DNA of 64,000 nt from an uncultured Nesterenkonia sp. (GTDB lineage Bacteria > Actinomycetota > Actinomycetes > Actinomycetales > Micrococcaceae). Below, piece by piece: positions 7,707 through 16,049 of this stretch. The number at the start of each line of letters is the position of its first letter. Position 1 is the first letter of the stretch. The notes under the pieces are model-generated. The model saw only the letters and a program-made list of their open reading frames with translations. It did no database searches and was not told the origin of the DNA. The position numbers were made by a program, and so were the translations under genes. The stretch covers positions 1 through 64,000 of the forward strand of contig CAMIAK010000002.1 of assembly GCA_946222885.1 (NCBI GenBank), read 5' to 3'.

Positions 7707-8351
7707 TCAGTAGGCCGCGGAGAACCGGCGACGGCGGTGGACCGGCTTCTCGATCTCGTCCAGGATGGCCAGGGCGAAGTCGGCCCCCGAGATGTCGGAG
7801 TTTCCGTCACGGTCGGTCAGCAGCACCTCGCCGCCCACCCGGTAGGTGCCGCGGCGCTCGCCGGGGTTGAAGCTGCCGAAGCCCGCGGCCGGATGGATGT
7901 AGAACCAGTCCAGCGACTCCTCGGAGGCCTGAAGCTTCTCCAGGACCTCCAGCATCTCGAAGGACTCCGGCTTGACCTCCTCCGGGAAGCCATCGGTGTC
8001 GATCAGCCGCGGCCCGTCCTCAGCGACCTTCAGCGCGCCCGCCCCGCCGATCACGCCCAGCCGGGCTCCGGCCGCGGAGGCGGCAGGGATGAGCTTCTCC
8101 GTGGCCTCAGAGACCTTCCCCTGCATGTCGCCGCGCGGGGACAGCGCCATGACGACCACATCGGACTTCTCGGCCAGGTCCTTCAGGAAGCCCTCGTCCA
8201 GCACATCTCCGCTGACATAGCTCACCCCCTCCACCGGGGAGTCCGGGGCTGTGCGGGAGACGGCGAGCACCTGATGCCCGCGGGCCACACCCTCCTGGGC
8301 GATATGCGACCCCGCATAGCCGGTGCCGCCGAGAACAGTGATGCGTGCCAT
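7707..8351 (-). CDS. NAD(P)-binding NmrA-like/atypical short-chain reductase
   Basis: The 214-residue protein opens with the glycine-rich motif VLGGTGYAGSHIAQE and keeps VSGDVLD and the VVVMAL strand typical of NAD(P)H-binding (YwnB/NmrA-like) atypical SDRs. IGGAGAL and DWFYIHPAAGFG follow. There is no Ser-Tyr-Lys catalytic triad of the classical form, so it may be a flavin reductase or redox sensor. The ATG at 8351 has a strong AAGGAG 8 bases upstream; the longer frame to 8426 does not. It is first in the operon with the FMO-like and luciferase-like genes and might supply reduced cofactor (inference). Confidence 0.8.
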   Translation of the reverse strand: MARITVLGGTGYAGSHIAQEGVARGHQVLAVSRTAPDSPVEGVSYVSGDVLDEGFLKDLAEKSDVVVMALSPRGDMQGKVSEATEKLIPAASAAGARLGVIGGAGALKVAEDGPRLIDTDGFPEEVKPESFEMLEVLEKLQASEESLDWFYIHPAAGFGSFNPGERRGTYRVGGEVLLTDRDGNSDISGADFALAILDEIEKPVHRRRRFSAAY

Positions 8352-8437
8352 GAGGCTCTCCTTCCGCTGATGAGAGGGTCCAGCCGGACCGGCTCCCTGA
8401 TCAGGGCAACACCGAGACCCCTCCATCGCTTCCCGGC

Positions 8438-8443
8438 TACCAT
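8438..8443 (+). promoter_or_regulatory. -10 box TACCAT, leaderless layout
   Basis: The hexamer ends 6 bases before the ATG at 8450. There is no Shine-Dalgarno in that gap. The region is shared with the divergent NmrA-like gene at 8351. Confidence 0.4.
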
Positions 8444-8449
8444 GGGCCT

Positions 8450-9298
8450 ATGCCGGAGCTGCCGGAGGTCCATGCCCTCGCCGCCGACCTGGAATCACGC
8501 CTGAAGGGGAAGGTCGTCAAGCGGCTGGACGTGCTCGCCTTCCACGCTCTGAAGACCTTCGACCCGCCCGCCTCAGCCCTGGCCGGGCAGCAGGTCGGCA
8601 GGGTGAACCGGCAGGGGAAGTTCCTGGATATCATGATCGGGGAGCTTCACCTGATCATCCACCTCTCCCTGGCGGGATGGATCCGTTGGCGTCCGGAGGA
8701 GCCTTCGGGCATGCCGTCGAGGAAGAGCCCGATAGCCGCCCGTCTGGTGCTCGAGGACGGTTCGGGGATCGACATCACGGAGGCCGGGACGCGCAAGGCC
8801 CTCGCCATGCACATCGTCGGCGATCCGGCAGAGGTGCCGGGGATCGCGAAGCTCGGCGCGGATGCCCTGGAACTCGATGAGGCTGGGTTCGCCGAGGTCC
8901 TGAGATCTGCGGGCAGGGCCCGGATCAAGAACGTGCTCAAGAAGCAGCAGATCATCGCCGGCATCGGCAACGCCTATTCCGATGAGATCCTCCACGCGGC
9001 GAGGATGTCGCCCTTCCAGTCCGCGGATATGAGTCCTGAGGATGTGACCCGCCTCTACTCCGCCCTGCGGGAGACGCTCCAGGAGGCTGTGGAGCGGGCC
9101 GAGGGGCATGCTGCCAGCGAGCTGAAGAAGGAGAAGAAGACGGCGCTGCGGGTCCACGGCCGTTTCGGAGAGCCCTGCCCGGTGTGCGGCGAGACCATCC
9201 AGCAGGTGGTCTACAGCGGCTCCAGCTTCCAGTACTGCCCCACCTGCCAGACCGGCGGGAAGAAGCTCTCCGACCGGGGCATGGACCGTCTGCTCTGA
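8450..9298 (+). CDS. Fpg/Nei family DNA glycosylase-AP lyase
   Basis: MPELPEV at the very N-terminus supplies the catalytic Pro after Met removal and Glu, which fixes the start. The H2TH region includes RIKNVLKKQQIIAGIGNAYSDEILH. The C-terminal zinc finger is complete (CPVC near residue 243, CPTC near 262, ending QTGGKKLSDR). The protein has 282 residues, normal for the family. It excises oxidised bases and nicks the backbone. Whether it prefers 8-oxoguanine (Fpg) or oxidised pyrimidines (Nei-like) I cannot say from sequence alone. Confidence 0.9.
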   Translation: MPELPEVHALAADLESRLKGKVVKRLDVLAFHALKTFDPPASALAGQQVGRVNRQGKFLDIMIGELHLIIHLSLAGWIRWRPEEPSGMPSRKSPIAARLVLEDGSGIDITEAGTRKALAMHIVGDPAEVPGIAKLGADALELDEAGFAEVLRSAGRARIKNVLKKQQIIAGIGNAYSDEILHAARMSPFQSADMSPEDVTRLYSALRETLQEAVERAEGHAASELKKEKKTALRVHGRFGEPCPVCGETIQQVVYSGSSFQYCPTCQTGGKKLSDRGMDRLL

Positions 9299-9388
9299 CG
9301 GAAGGGGGATGACCGGCGACTCGGGCATTGTGCCGGCGCCCGCAGCTCCGGCAGACTGCGATCACCCGTGGAAGGAGCTGTACGCATC

Positions 9389-9745
9389 ATGATCACCGTG
9401 ACCAGCAGGGACGAGCTGAAGAACTCCGAGGGCGGCTCCGATGACGGAACCGTGCTGTTCGAGGGCCTCCACCACCAGGCCGGCGTCTCATTCTTCTGGG
9501 TGGACACCCCGCCCGGCGGCGGACCCGAGGATCATTGGCACCCCTATACCGAGACCTGGGCCGTGATCGAGGGGCAGGTCGAGATCGTCGCCGATGGGGC
9601 GCCGGTGCAGGCGGCGACGGGGGACATCGTGACCGTCACCGCGGAGACGGTGCACCGTTTCCGCAACATCGGCGGAACGAACCTCAGGATGCTGTGCATC
9701 CATGCCTCGCCGGAGCTGATCGAGCACGAGGCATCGCAGGGCTGA
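9389..9745 (+). CDS. Cupin domain protein
   Basis: The 118-residue protein is a single conserved double-stranded beta-helix domain. Cupin motif 1 is visible as HWHPYTETWAVIEGQVEIV, with two His and a Glu as metal ligands, and motif 2 as GDIVTVTAETVHRFRNIG. The enzyme or binding function is not identifiable; such small cupins range from isomerases to sensors. I chose the ATG at 9389 with AAGGAG upstream over the GTG at 9368. It sits 99 bases before the glycerol dehydrogenase gene, which has its own promoter candidate. Confidence 0.75.
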   Translation: MITVTSRDELKNSEGGSDDGTVLFEGLHHQAGVSFFWVDTPPGGGPEDHWHPYTETWAVIEGQVEIVADGAPVQAATGDIVTVTAETVHRFRNIGGTNLRMLCIHASPELIEHEASQG

Positions 9746-9763
9746 CTTTTCGCCGGGACAGTC

Positions 9764-9792
9764 TGGACCGAGGCCGGGCGCCTTCCTAGACT
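9764..9792 (+). promoter_or_regulatory. Promoter candidate for glycerol dehydrogenase
   Basis: TGGACC at 9764-9769 and TAGACT at 9787-9792 have a 17-base spacer. The predicted leader is about 46 bases and ends in GGAG before the ATG at 9845. Confidence 0.5.
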
Positions 9793-9844
9793 GGCCTGAG
9801 AACACTGGAGACAGGTACGAGACGCATCGAAGAGTGGAGTGGAT

Positions 9845-10993
9845 ATGAGCACTGTGGTCGAACATGTCTTGGCAGCACCGTCCCGCTACGTGCAGGGACG
9901 TCATGTCATCCAGAAGCTCGGCAGCCATCTGAAGGCGCTGGGGTCGAACCCCCTGCTGATCGCCGACGACGTCGTCTGGGGCATCGTGGAGGACCCGCTG
10001 ACTGCAGGCTTCGAGGAGGCCGAGCTGCCCGTGAAGCGGGTCGGCTTCGGGACCTTCGCCACTGCCGAGGCGGTGGACTCCTTGGTCGAGAAGATCCGCC
10101 AGGGCGAGCATGACGTCATCGCCGGCGTCGGCGGCGGCTCCATCATCGACGCCGTCAAGGCCGCCGGCCACCTGGCGGGGATCAGCTGGGCCAGCGTCCC
10201 GACGGCGGCCTCCTCCGATGCCCCCACCTCGGCTCTCTCGGTGATCTACACCGAGGAGGGCGAGTTCGTGGAGTACCGCTTCTTCCCCAAGAACCCGGAC
10301 CTGGTGCTCATCGACACCGCTCTGGTGGCCAATGCTCCGGAGCGTTTCCTGGTGGGAGGGATCGGGGACGCCCTGGCCACCTGGGTGGAGGCCCGGGCGG
10401 TGGCCAAGACCCGGGCGAAGACCATGGTGGGGGACGCCCCCACCCACACCGGCACGGCATTGGCCGAGCTGTCCTGGAAGATCCTCTGGGAGAACTCCCT
10501 GCCCGCCTTGGATGCCGTCCGGGCCAAGAAGGTGACACCTGCCCTGGAGGCTGTGGTGGAGGCGAACACGCTGCTCTCCGGCCTGGGCTTCGAGTCCGGA
10601 GGGCTCGCTGCGGCCCACGCCATCCACAACGGGATGACCGCCGCTCCGCAGACCCATGGGCTGACCCACGGGGAGAAGGTCAACATCGGCACCCTGACCC
10701 AGCTGGTGATGGAAGGCGCCGACTCCCAGGAGATCGAGGACTTCATCGTCTTCACCACCCAGGTCGGACTCCCGAACACCCTGGCGGAGATCGGGCTCAC
10801 CCCGGAGGATGCCCAGGAGATCCGGGCCATCGCGGAGGCGGCGACCGTGGAGGGCGAGACCATCCACAACATGCCCTTCACCGTGACGGCGGACCTGGTG
10901 GAGGAGGCGCTCTCCTCCGTGGAGGTCACCTCCCGGCGGGTCCGTGCCGAGCACGGGCTGCCGGAGCCGCAGCTCTACCGCGCCGAGCACTGA
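9845..10993 (+). CDS. gldA: Glycerol dehydrogenase family (iron-type alcohol dehydrogenase)
   Basis: The 382-residue protein fits the GldA branch of group III dehydrogenases. The NAD-binding loop GVGGGSIIDAVKA and SVPTAASSDAPTS are as in GldA. Metal ligands are in place: Asp in GIGDALATW, His in AAAHAIHNG and His in THGEKVNIG. It would oxidise glycerol to dihydroxyacetone with NAD, though other polyols are possible. Start at the ATG preceded by GGAG; a GTG lies 6 bases upstream. It is monocistronic, with a promoter candidate before and a hairpin after. Confidence 0.85.
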   Translation: MSTVVEHVLAAPSRYVQGRHVIQKLGSHLKALGSNPLLIADDVVWGIVEDPLTAGFEEAELPVKRVGFGTFATAEAVDSLVEKIRQGEHDVIAGVGGGSIIDAVKAAGHLAGISWASVPTAASSDAPTSALSVIYTEEGEFVEYRFFPKNPDLVLIDTALVANAPERFLVGGIGDALATWVEARAVAKTRAKTMVGDAPTHTGTALAELSWKILWENSLPALDAVRAKKVTPALEAVVEANTLLSGLGFESGGLAAAHAIHNGMTAAPQTHGLTHGEKVNIGTLTQLVMEGADSQEIEDFIVFTTQVGLPNTLAEIGLTPEDAQEIRAIAEAATVEGETIHNMPFTVTADLVEEALSSVEVTSRRVRAEHGLPEPQLYRAEH

Positions 10994-10994
10994 A

Positions 10995-11012
10995 CGGGCC
11001 GGCGTCGGCCCG
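10995..11012. terminator. Short GC hairpin after gldA
   Basis: CGGGCCG-GCGT-CGGCCCG forms a perfect 7-bp stem with a tetraloop 2 bases after the gldA stop, between convergent genes. Confidence 0.5.
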
Positions 11013-11062
11013 GGAGTCGGCACGGCGCCCGCTGTCCGGCTCCCGCGGCTGATCCTCTCAGC

Positions 11063-11977
11063 TCAGCCCTCCTGGCGCAGCCCGGCCTGCGCCGCCAGCC
11101 GCTGCAGGGTCTCCAGTGCGACGGCGACCGGGCGGGTGCTGCCCCGGTCCTGCCGGACATGGGCGACCACGCGCCGCTGAACCTGCGGCCTCTCCAGCGG
11201 GCGGATGCTGGCCCCCTCCGGGGCGTCCCGCAGCGCCAGCCTGGTCAGCACCGTCACTCCGACGCCGGCCTCCACCAGGCTCAGCGCGGCATAGTGGTCG
11301 TCCAGGCGGGCGACCACATTGGGGGAGAAGCCCGCCGCACGGCAGGCCGAACGGATGATGCGGGTGGCAGGCGTCTCGTAGATGTCGTGGTCAATCCACA
11401 GCTCCTCGCGCAGCTCATGCACGGGGACCCGGTCCAAGCCCTCCAGCCGGTGCCCGGAGGGCAGCGCGACGTCGAACTCCTCGATCCCCAGCGGATAGCG
11501 CAGGTATCCCTCCAGATGCTCCTCCGGGAGCTCGAGGCTCTCCTGGCGCACATCCAGGTCCGCCGGCTGGGGCGGCCTCCCCGCCGGGGTCTCATTGAGG
11601 CTGATCTCCACGGTGACCTCGGGGGACTCCTGCCGCACCGCTGCGACCACCTGGGGCAGCCATTCCTTCGCCGCGGAGGAGAAGGAGGCCAGGGCCAGCT
11701 GGCGGGTGCGGCCCCGCCGGAGGTCCTCGGCCGCGCGCTCCAGCCGGTCCAGCCCGGCCAGCGCCTCCTCGGCCTGCTCGGCCAGCTGCAGAGCGGCCGG
11801 CGTCGGGCTCAGGCCCCGCCCCTGCCGGATGAACAGCTCCAGCCCTGTCTCCCGGGCGAGCTCGGCCATATGCTGGCTCACAGTGGCCGGCGAATAGTGC
11901 AGGTTGCGGGCAGCCCCGTGCAGGGAGCCGGCCGCCAGCACGGCTTTGAGCACGCGCAGACGGTGCGGACTGATCAT
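11063..11977 (-). CDS. LysR family regulator divergent from a LysE exporter (LysG-like)
   Basis: The 304-residue protein has an N-terminal winged HTH (HRLRVLKAVLAAGSLHGAARNLHYSPATVSQHMAELARE) and a LysR effector domain with the usual ARTLALASFSS-like strand. Start at the ATG at 11977, preceded by GGAGAGGGG; the longer frame to 12076 lacks support. The divergent neighbour encodes a LysE family exporter, the arrangement of lysG/lysE in Corynebacterium, where LysG activates export in response to basic amino acids. Ligand here is inferred, not shown. Confidence 0.85.
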   Translation of the reverse strand: MISPHRLRVLKAVLAAGSLHGAARNLHYSPATVSQHMAELARETGLELFIRQGRGLSPTPAALQLAEQAEEALAGLDRLERAAEDLRRGRTRQLALASFSSAAKEWLPQVVAAVRQESPEVTVEISLNETPAGRPPQPADLDVRQESLELPEEHLEGYLRYPLGIEEFDVALPSGHRLEGLDRVPVHELREELWIDHDIYETPATRIIRSACRAAGFSPNVVARLDDHYAALSLVEAGVGVTVLTRLALRDAPEGASIRPLERPQVQRRVVAHVRQDRGSTRPVAVALETLQRLAAQAGLRQEG

Positions 11978-11998
11978 GGCCCCTCTCCTCGCAGAATG

Positions 11999-12013
11999 TT
12001 CGGAAACGCCGAA
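11999..12013. promoter_or_regulatory. LysR-type T-N11-A operator in the lysR/lysE intergenic region
   Basis: TTCGG-AAACG-CCGAA is a perfect 5-bp inverted repeat with the T-N11-A spacing of LysR boxes. It lies between the divergent regulator and exporter genes. TAGAAT on the minus strand (12024-12029) may be the regulator's -10 box. Confidence 0.55.
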
Positions 12014-12069
12014 TGATCCATCGATTCTATGTGCTTGTCCCGTCCTTCGGGGTCGGGGAGCATGGAACG

Positions 12070-12819
12070 GTGACACTCAGCAGCTACTTCGCCCTGGTCG
12101 GCGTCGCCGTGATCCTCGCAGTGACCCCCGGGCCCGACACCATGCTCTCGCTGCGCTATGCGCTCTCCTCGCGGCGGGCGGGGCTGGGTGCGGCCACCGG
12201 ATCCTCTCTGGCGGCCTTCATCTGGGCGGCCCTGGCGGCCACCGGGCTGGCCGCGCTCTTCGACACCTCCCCGCTGGCCTATGAGATCCTCAGCCTGGTG
12301 GGCGGGGCCTACCTGATCTTCCTCGGCGTCCGGGCCGCCGCCTCCGCCCGGGCTCGGCTGCGGGCGGCGGCCCCGGTCCCTGTGAGGGAGGAGGTCCTCG
12401 CCGCAGCAGGCGGGAGCGGCGGCCTCGCTGACTCCCCAGCCTCCCCGATGGCGGGGGAGGAGGCCTCCGGACGTGCGGCCGCCCCGGTGAAGGCCCTGCG
12501 GGCCCGGACCGGTATGCTCGCCGGACTGGCCACCTGTATGACCAACCCCAAGGTGGGGCTGTTCTTCCTGGCCCTCTTCCCGCAGTTCACCCCGCAGGAC
12601 GCCTCCCTGGCCTTCACCGTGGGGGTGCTCGGCGGGACGGTGATGATGACCATGTACCTCTACCTGATCGCCGTCGTGCTGCTGGTGGACGGCGCCAACC
12701 GCTGGCTCTCCAACCCGCGGATCACCGGCTGGATCGAGCTGGTCAGCGGAGCCACCCTGCTGGTGCTGGGCCTCTACATGCTGGGCTCCGGCGGACACGG
12801 CCTGCTCACCCTGCTCTGA
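12070..12819 (+). CDS. LysE/RhtB family amino acid exporter
   Basis: The 249-residue integral membrane protein has the LysE signature VTPGPDTMLSLRYALSSRRAGLGAATG near its N-terminus and the later conserved NPKVGLFFLALFPQF. I see six hydrophobic segments, with a longer than usual Ala/Gly/Pro-rich cytoplasmic loop near residues 95-140. Start at the GTG at 12070 with GGGGAG 9 bases upstream; the ORF opens earlier at 12013. It exports a basic or other amino acid. The divergent LysR gene and the downstream lysA make lysine or arginine the likely substrate (inference). Confidence 0.85.
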   Translation: MTLSSYFALVGVAVILAVTPGPDTMLSLRYALSSRRAGLGAATGSSLAAFIWAALAATGLAALFDTSPLAYEILSLVGGAYLIFLGVRAAASARARLRAAAPVPVREEVLAAAGGSGGLADSPASPMAGEEASGRAAAPVKALRARTGMLAGLATCMTNPKVGLFFLALFPQFTPQDASLAFTVGVLGGTVMMTMYLYLIAVVLLVDGANRWLSNPRITGWIELVSGATLLVLGLYMLGSGGHGLLTLL

Positions 12820-12860
12820 GCGGCCGGACGCCTCATTCTGTCCGTGTCACCGGAGATGAT

Positions 12861-12866
12861 TAGACT
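12861..12866 (+). promoter_or_regulatory. -10 box TAGACT, leaderless layout for argS
   Basis: TAGACT ends 6 bases before the GTG start of argS. The gap holds no purine-rich ribosome-binding site. Confidence 0.55.
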
Positions 12867-12872
12867 GTCCGG

Positions 12873-14546
12873 GTGACTCCAGAAGAACTCTCCGCAGCCG
12901 TGAAATCAGTGCTCGCCGAGGCCGTCGGCGCCGGTGAGCTGACCGCCGAGATCCCCGAGGACATCCGCGTCGAACGGCCCAAGAGCCGCGACCACGGGGA
13001 CTGGGCGACCAACATCGCGCTGCAGCTGGCCAAACAGGCCGGGATGCCCCCGCGCCGGCTCGCAGAGATCCTCGCCGAGCGCCTGGGGAGCGTCCAGGGT
13101 GTGGAGAAGGTGGACATCGCCGGTCCCGGCTTCATCAACATCACTCTGGACGCCGCCGCCGCGGGCGAGCTGGCGCGCACGATCGTGGAGACCGGAGAGA
13201 GCTTCGGGCATACCCAGGCGCTCGCCGGCCGCACGGTGAACCTGGAGTTCGTCTCGGCCAACCCGACCGGCCCGCTGCACATCGGCCACACCCGCTGGGC
13301 GGCGCTCGGCGACGCCATCGGCAGGCTGCTGCGCGCCTCCGGGGCAGAGGTCACCAACGAGTACTACATCAACGACGCCGGCAACCAGATGAACGTCTTC
13401 GCGAACTCCGTGCTGGCGCGCATCCACGGCGAGGACGTCCCCGAGGGCGGCTACCCCGGCGAATACGTCCGGGAGCTGGCCGAGGAGGTCCTGGCCGCCC
13501 GCCCGGACGTTGCGGAGACGGACCGGGCGGAGGCGCTGCCCATCCTGCGGGAGCTCGCCTACCAGGCCCAGCTCGGACAGATCAAGGACACCCTGGACGC
13601 CTTCGGGGTCCACTTCGACGTCTACTTCTCCGAACAGTCCCTGCACTCGGAGGGCAAGATCGAGGCCGCCATCGCCACTCTGCGCGAACAGGGCCACATC
13701 GAGGACCGTGAGGGCGCCATCTGGCTGCGCACCACCGACTTCGGCGATGACAAGGACCGCGTGCTGATCAAGGCCGACGGCGAGCCCACCTACTTCGCCG
13801 CCGACGCCGCCTATTACCTCACCAAGCGCGAGCGCGGCTTCGAGGAGAAGATCTACCTCCTCGGCGCCGACCACCACGGCTATGTGGCCCGGCTGAAGGC
13901 GATCGCGGCCTGCGCCGGAGACGACCCGGAGAGGAACATCGAGATCCTCATCGGCCAGCTCATGTCGGTCAGGGGAGCGAAGCTCTCCAAGCGGGCGGGA
14001 AACATCATCGAGCTCGCCGACCTCATCGAGTGGCTGGGCACCGACGCGCTGCGCTACACCCTGGCCCGGTTCCCCGCGGACTCGCCGATCGACGTCGACC
14101 CCGAGCTGCTGCAGTCGAAGACCAACGACAACCCGGTCTTCTACGTCCAGTACGCCCATGCGCGCTCCTGCAACGCCGCGCGCAACGCCGCCGCCCTCGG
14201 AGTGGCCCGCACCCACGAGGACGGCGGGCCGGCCTTCGACGCCGGCCTGCTCACCCACCCCACGGAGGAGGAGCTGCTGGCTCACCTGGGCCGCTTCCCC
14301 TCCACCGTGGCCTCGGCGGCCGAGCTGCGCGAGCCCCACCGGGTGGCCCGCTACCTGGAGTCCCTGGCCAGCGCCTACCACGGCTGGTATGCCAAGTGCC
14401 GCATGTCGCCCAGCACCCACGAGGACGGCACCGTGGAAGAGGTCACCGACCTCCACCGCACCCGGCTGTGGCTCAACGACGCCACCGCCCAGGTGCTGCG
14501 CAACGGCCTGCAGCTGCTCGGCGTCAGCGCCCCGGAGAGGATGTGA
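12873..14546 (+). CDS. argS: Arginyl-tRNA synthetase
   Basis: The 557-residue class I synthetase charges tRNA-Arg. The HIGH motif is in NPTGPLHIGHTRWAALGDA (near residue 135), the KMSKS counterpart is KLSKRAGN (near residue 370), and the N-terminal ArgRS domain and C-terminal DALR anticodon-binding domain (RVARYLESLASAYH) are present. The GTG start is set by the N-terminal homology and the adjacent -10 box. It heads the amino acid block; lysA follows after 5 bases, as in Corynebacterium argS-lysA. Confidence 0.97.
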   Translation: MTPEELSAAVKSVLAEAVGAGELTAEIPEDIRVERPKSRDHGDWATNIALQLAKQAGMPPRRLAEILAERLGSVQGVEKVDIAGPGFINITLDAAAAGELARTIVETGESFGHTQALAGRTVNLEFVSANPTGPLHIGHTRWAALGDAIGRLLRASGAEVTNEYYINDAGNQMNVFANSVLARIHGEDVPEGGYPGEYVRELAEEVLAARPDVAETDRAEALPILRELAYQAQLGQIKDTLDAFGVHFDVYFSEQSLHSEGKIEAAIATLREQGHIEDREGAIWLRTTDFGDDKDRVLIKADGEPTYFAADAAYYLTKRERGFEEKIYLLGADHHGYVARLKAIAACAGDDPERNIEILIGQLMSVRGAKLSKRAGNIIELADLIEWLGTDALRYTLARFPADSPIDVDPELLQSKTNDNPVFYVQYAHARSCNAARNAAALGVARTHEDGGPAFDAGLLTHPTEEELLAHLGRFPSTVASAAELREPHRVARYLESLASAYHGWYAKCRMSPSTHEDGTVEEVTDLHRTRLWLNDATAQVLRNGLQLLGVSAPERM

Positions 14547-14551
14547 GACCG

Positions 14552-15973
14552 GTGACGGAGAAGCACCCGCTCGCCCCGGAGTGGCTCAGCGCCCGGGAGA
14601 ACACCGATGACCTGGAGCAGAAGCTCTTCCCGGCCGATGCCCACCGTGATGGGGCCGGCCGGCTGACCATCGGAGGGGCCGACGTCGTCAGCCTCGCCGA
14701 GGAGCACGGCACCCCGCTGTACGTGATCAGCGAGGAGGACTTCCGCCGCCGTGCCCGCAGCTTCCGCGAGGCCTTCCAGGAGGCCTTCGCTCCGGAGGCC
14801 GGCGTCGACGTCTTCTACGCCGGCAAGGCCTTCCTGAGCACCCACGCCGCCCGCTGGGCCGCAGAGGAGGGCCTGTGCGTGGATACCGCCTCCGGCGGTG
14901 AGCTGGCGATCGCACTGGCCGGCGGAGTGGACCCGGCGCGCATCGGCCTGCACGGCAACAACAAGTCCGACGCCGAGATCCTCCGGGCGCTGGAGGCCGG
15001 AGTCGGACGGATCATCGCCGATTCGCTGGACGAGCTGGAGCGCATCTCCGCCCTAGCGCAGAGCACAGGCCGCACCGCCCCGGTCATGCTGCGGCTGACC
15101 CCGGGCGTGCACGCCTCCACCCACGAGTACATCGCCACTGCGCATGAGGACCAGAAGTTCGGGCTCTCACTCAGCGGCGGAGAGCAGTCCCCGGCCTGGA
15201 CCGCGGTGGAGAAGGCCCTGGACGCCGGCGGCATCGAGCTCAAGGGCCTGCACTGCCACATCGGCTCCCAGATCTTCGAGCCCGCCGGCTTCGAGCTCGC
15301 GGCCCAGAAGCTCATCGCCTTCCTCGCCTCCCTCCGTGAGGCCCGCGGCGTGGAGCTGGAGGAGCTGGACCTCGGCGGCGGCCACGGCATCGCCTACACC
15401 GAGGCCGACGCTCCGCGTGATCCCCGGCAGATCGCCCAGGCCCTGGCCGCCACGGTCAAGCAGGCCTGCGCCGAGCGCGGACTGGCCGTGCCACGGATCT
15501 CCATCGAGCCCGGCCGCGCGATCGCCGGCCCCGCAGGGGTGACCCTGTACTCGGTGGGTGTCCAGAAGGACGTCGGGGTGGACGTCCCCGGCGGCGGCAG
15601 CACCACCCGCCGCTACATCGCCGTGGACGGGGGCATGAGCGACAATGCCCGCGGCGTGCTCTACGACGCCGACTACTCAGCGGTGCTGGCGGGGCGGAAG
15701 GTCGACGGCGAGCACACGTTGTCTCGCATCGTGGGCAAACACTGCGAGTCGGGTGACATCGTCGTCCGGGACGTATACTTGCCGACGGCGACCGCCCGGG
15801 GCGACATCCTCGCCGTACCGGCCACCGGCGCCTACTGCCATTCCCTCTCCAGCAACTACAACTACCTGACCCGGCCGGCTGTGGTGGCTGTGAAGGACGG
15901 AGTCTCCCAGGTGCTGATCCGCCGCGAGACCGAAGAGGACATGCTCGGCCGGGACACCGGCTTCGTCTCCTGA
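14552..15973 (+). CDS. lysA: Diaminopimelate decarboxylase
   Basis: The 473-residue PLP enzyme performs the last step of lysine synthesis (meso-DAP to L-lysine plus CO2). The PLP-binding Lys lies in VFYAGKAFLS, and LHGNNKSDAEI, LDLGGGHGI and EPGRAIAG match the fold-III decarboxylase family. Start: the GTG at 14552, with GGAGAGG upstream; a second in-frame GTG at 14543 would sit almost on that site. It is probably cotranscribed with argS. Confidence 0.95.
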   Translation: MTEKHPLAPEWLSARENTDDLEQKLFPADAHRDGAGRLTIGGADVVSLAEEHGTPLYVISEEDFRRRARSFREAFQEAFAPEAGVDVFYAGKAFLSTHAARWAAEEGLCVDTASGGELAIALAGGVDPARIGLHGNNKSDAEILRALEAGVGRIIADSLDELERISALAQSTGRTAPVMLRLTPGVHASTHEYIATAHEDQKFGLSLSGGEQSPAWTAVEKALDAGGIELKGLHCHIGSQIFEPAGFELAAQKLIAFLASLREARGVELEELDLGGGHGIAYTEADAPRDPRQIAQALAATVKQACAERGLAVPRISIEPGRAIAGPAGVTLYSVGVQKDVGVDVPGGGSTTRRYIAVDGGMSDNARGVLYDADYSAVLAGRKVDGEHTLSRIVGKHCESGDIVVRDVYLPTATARGDILAVPATGAYCHSLSSNYNYLTRPAVVAVKDGVSQVLIRRETEEDMLGRDTGFVS

Positions 15974-15992
15974 TCCGCTCAGGACGACTCTC

Positions 15993-15998
15993 TAGACT
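15993..15998 (+). promoter_or_regulatory. -10 candidate TAGACT upstream of hom
   Basis: TAGACT lies about 50 bases before the hom start in the lysA-hom gap. The -35 region is weak. Confidence 0.35.
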
Positions 15999-16049
15999 GT
16001 GCCGCCCCGGAGACGCTCCGGATGACTGACGAATGAGGTGATCGCCAGC

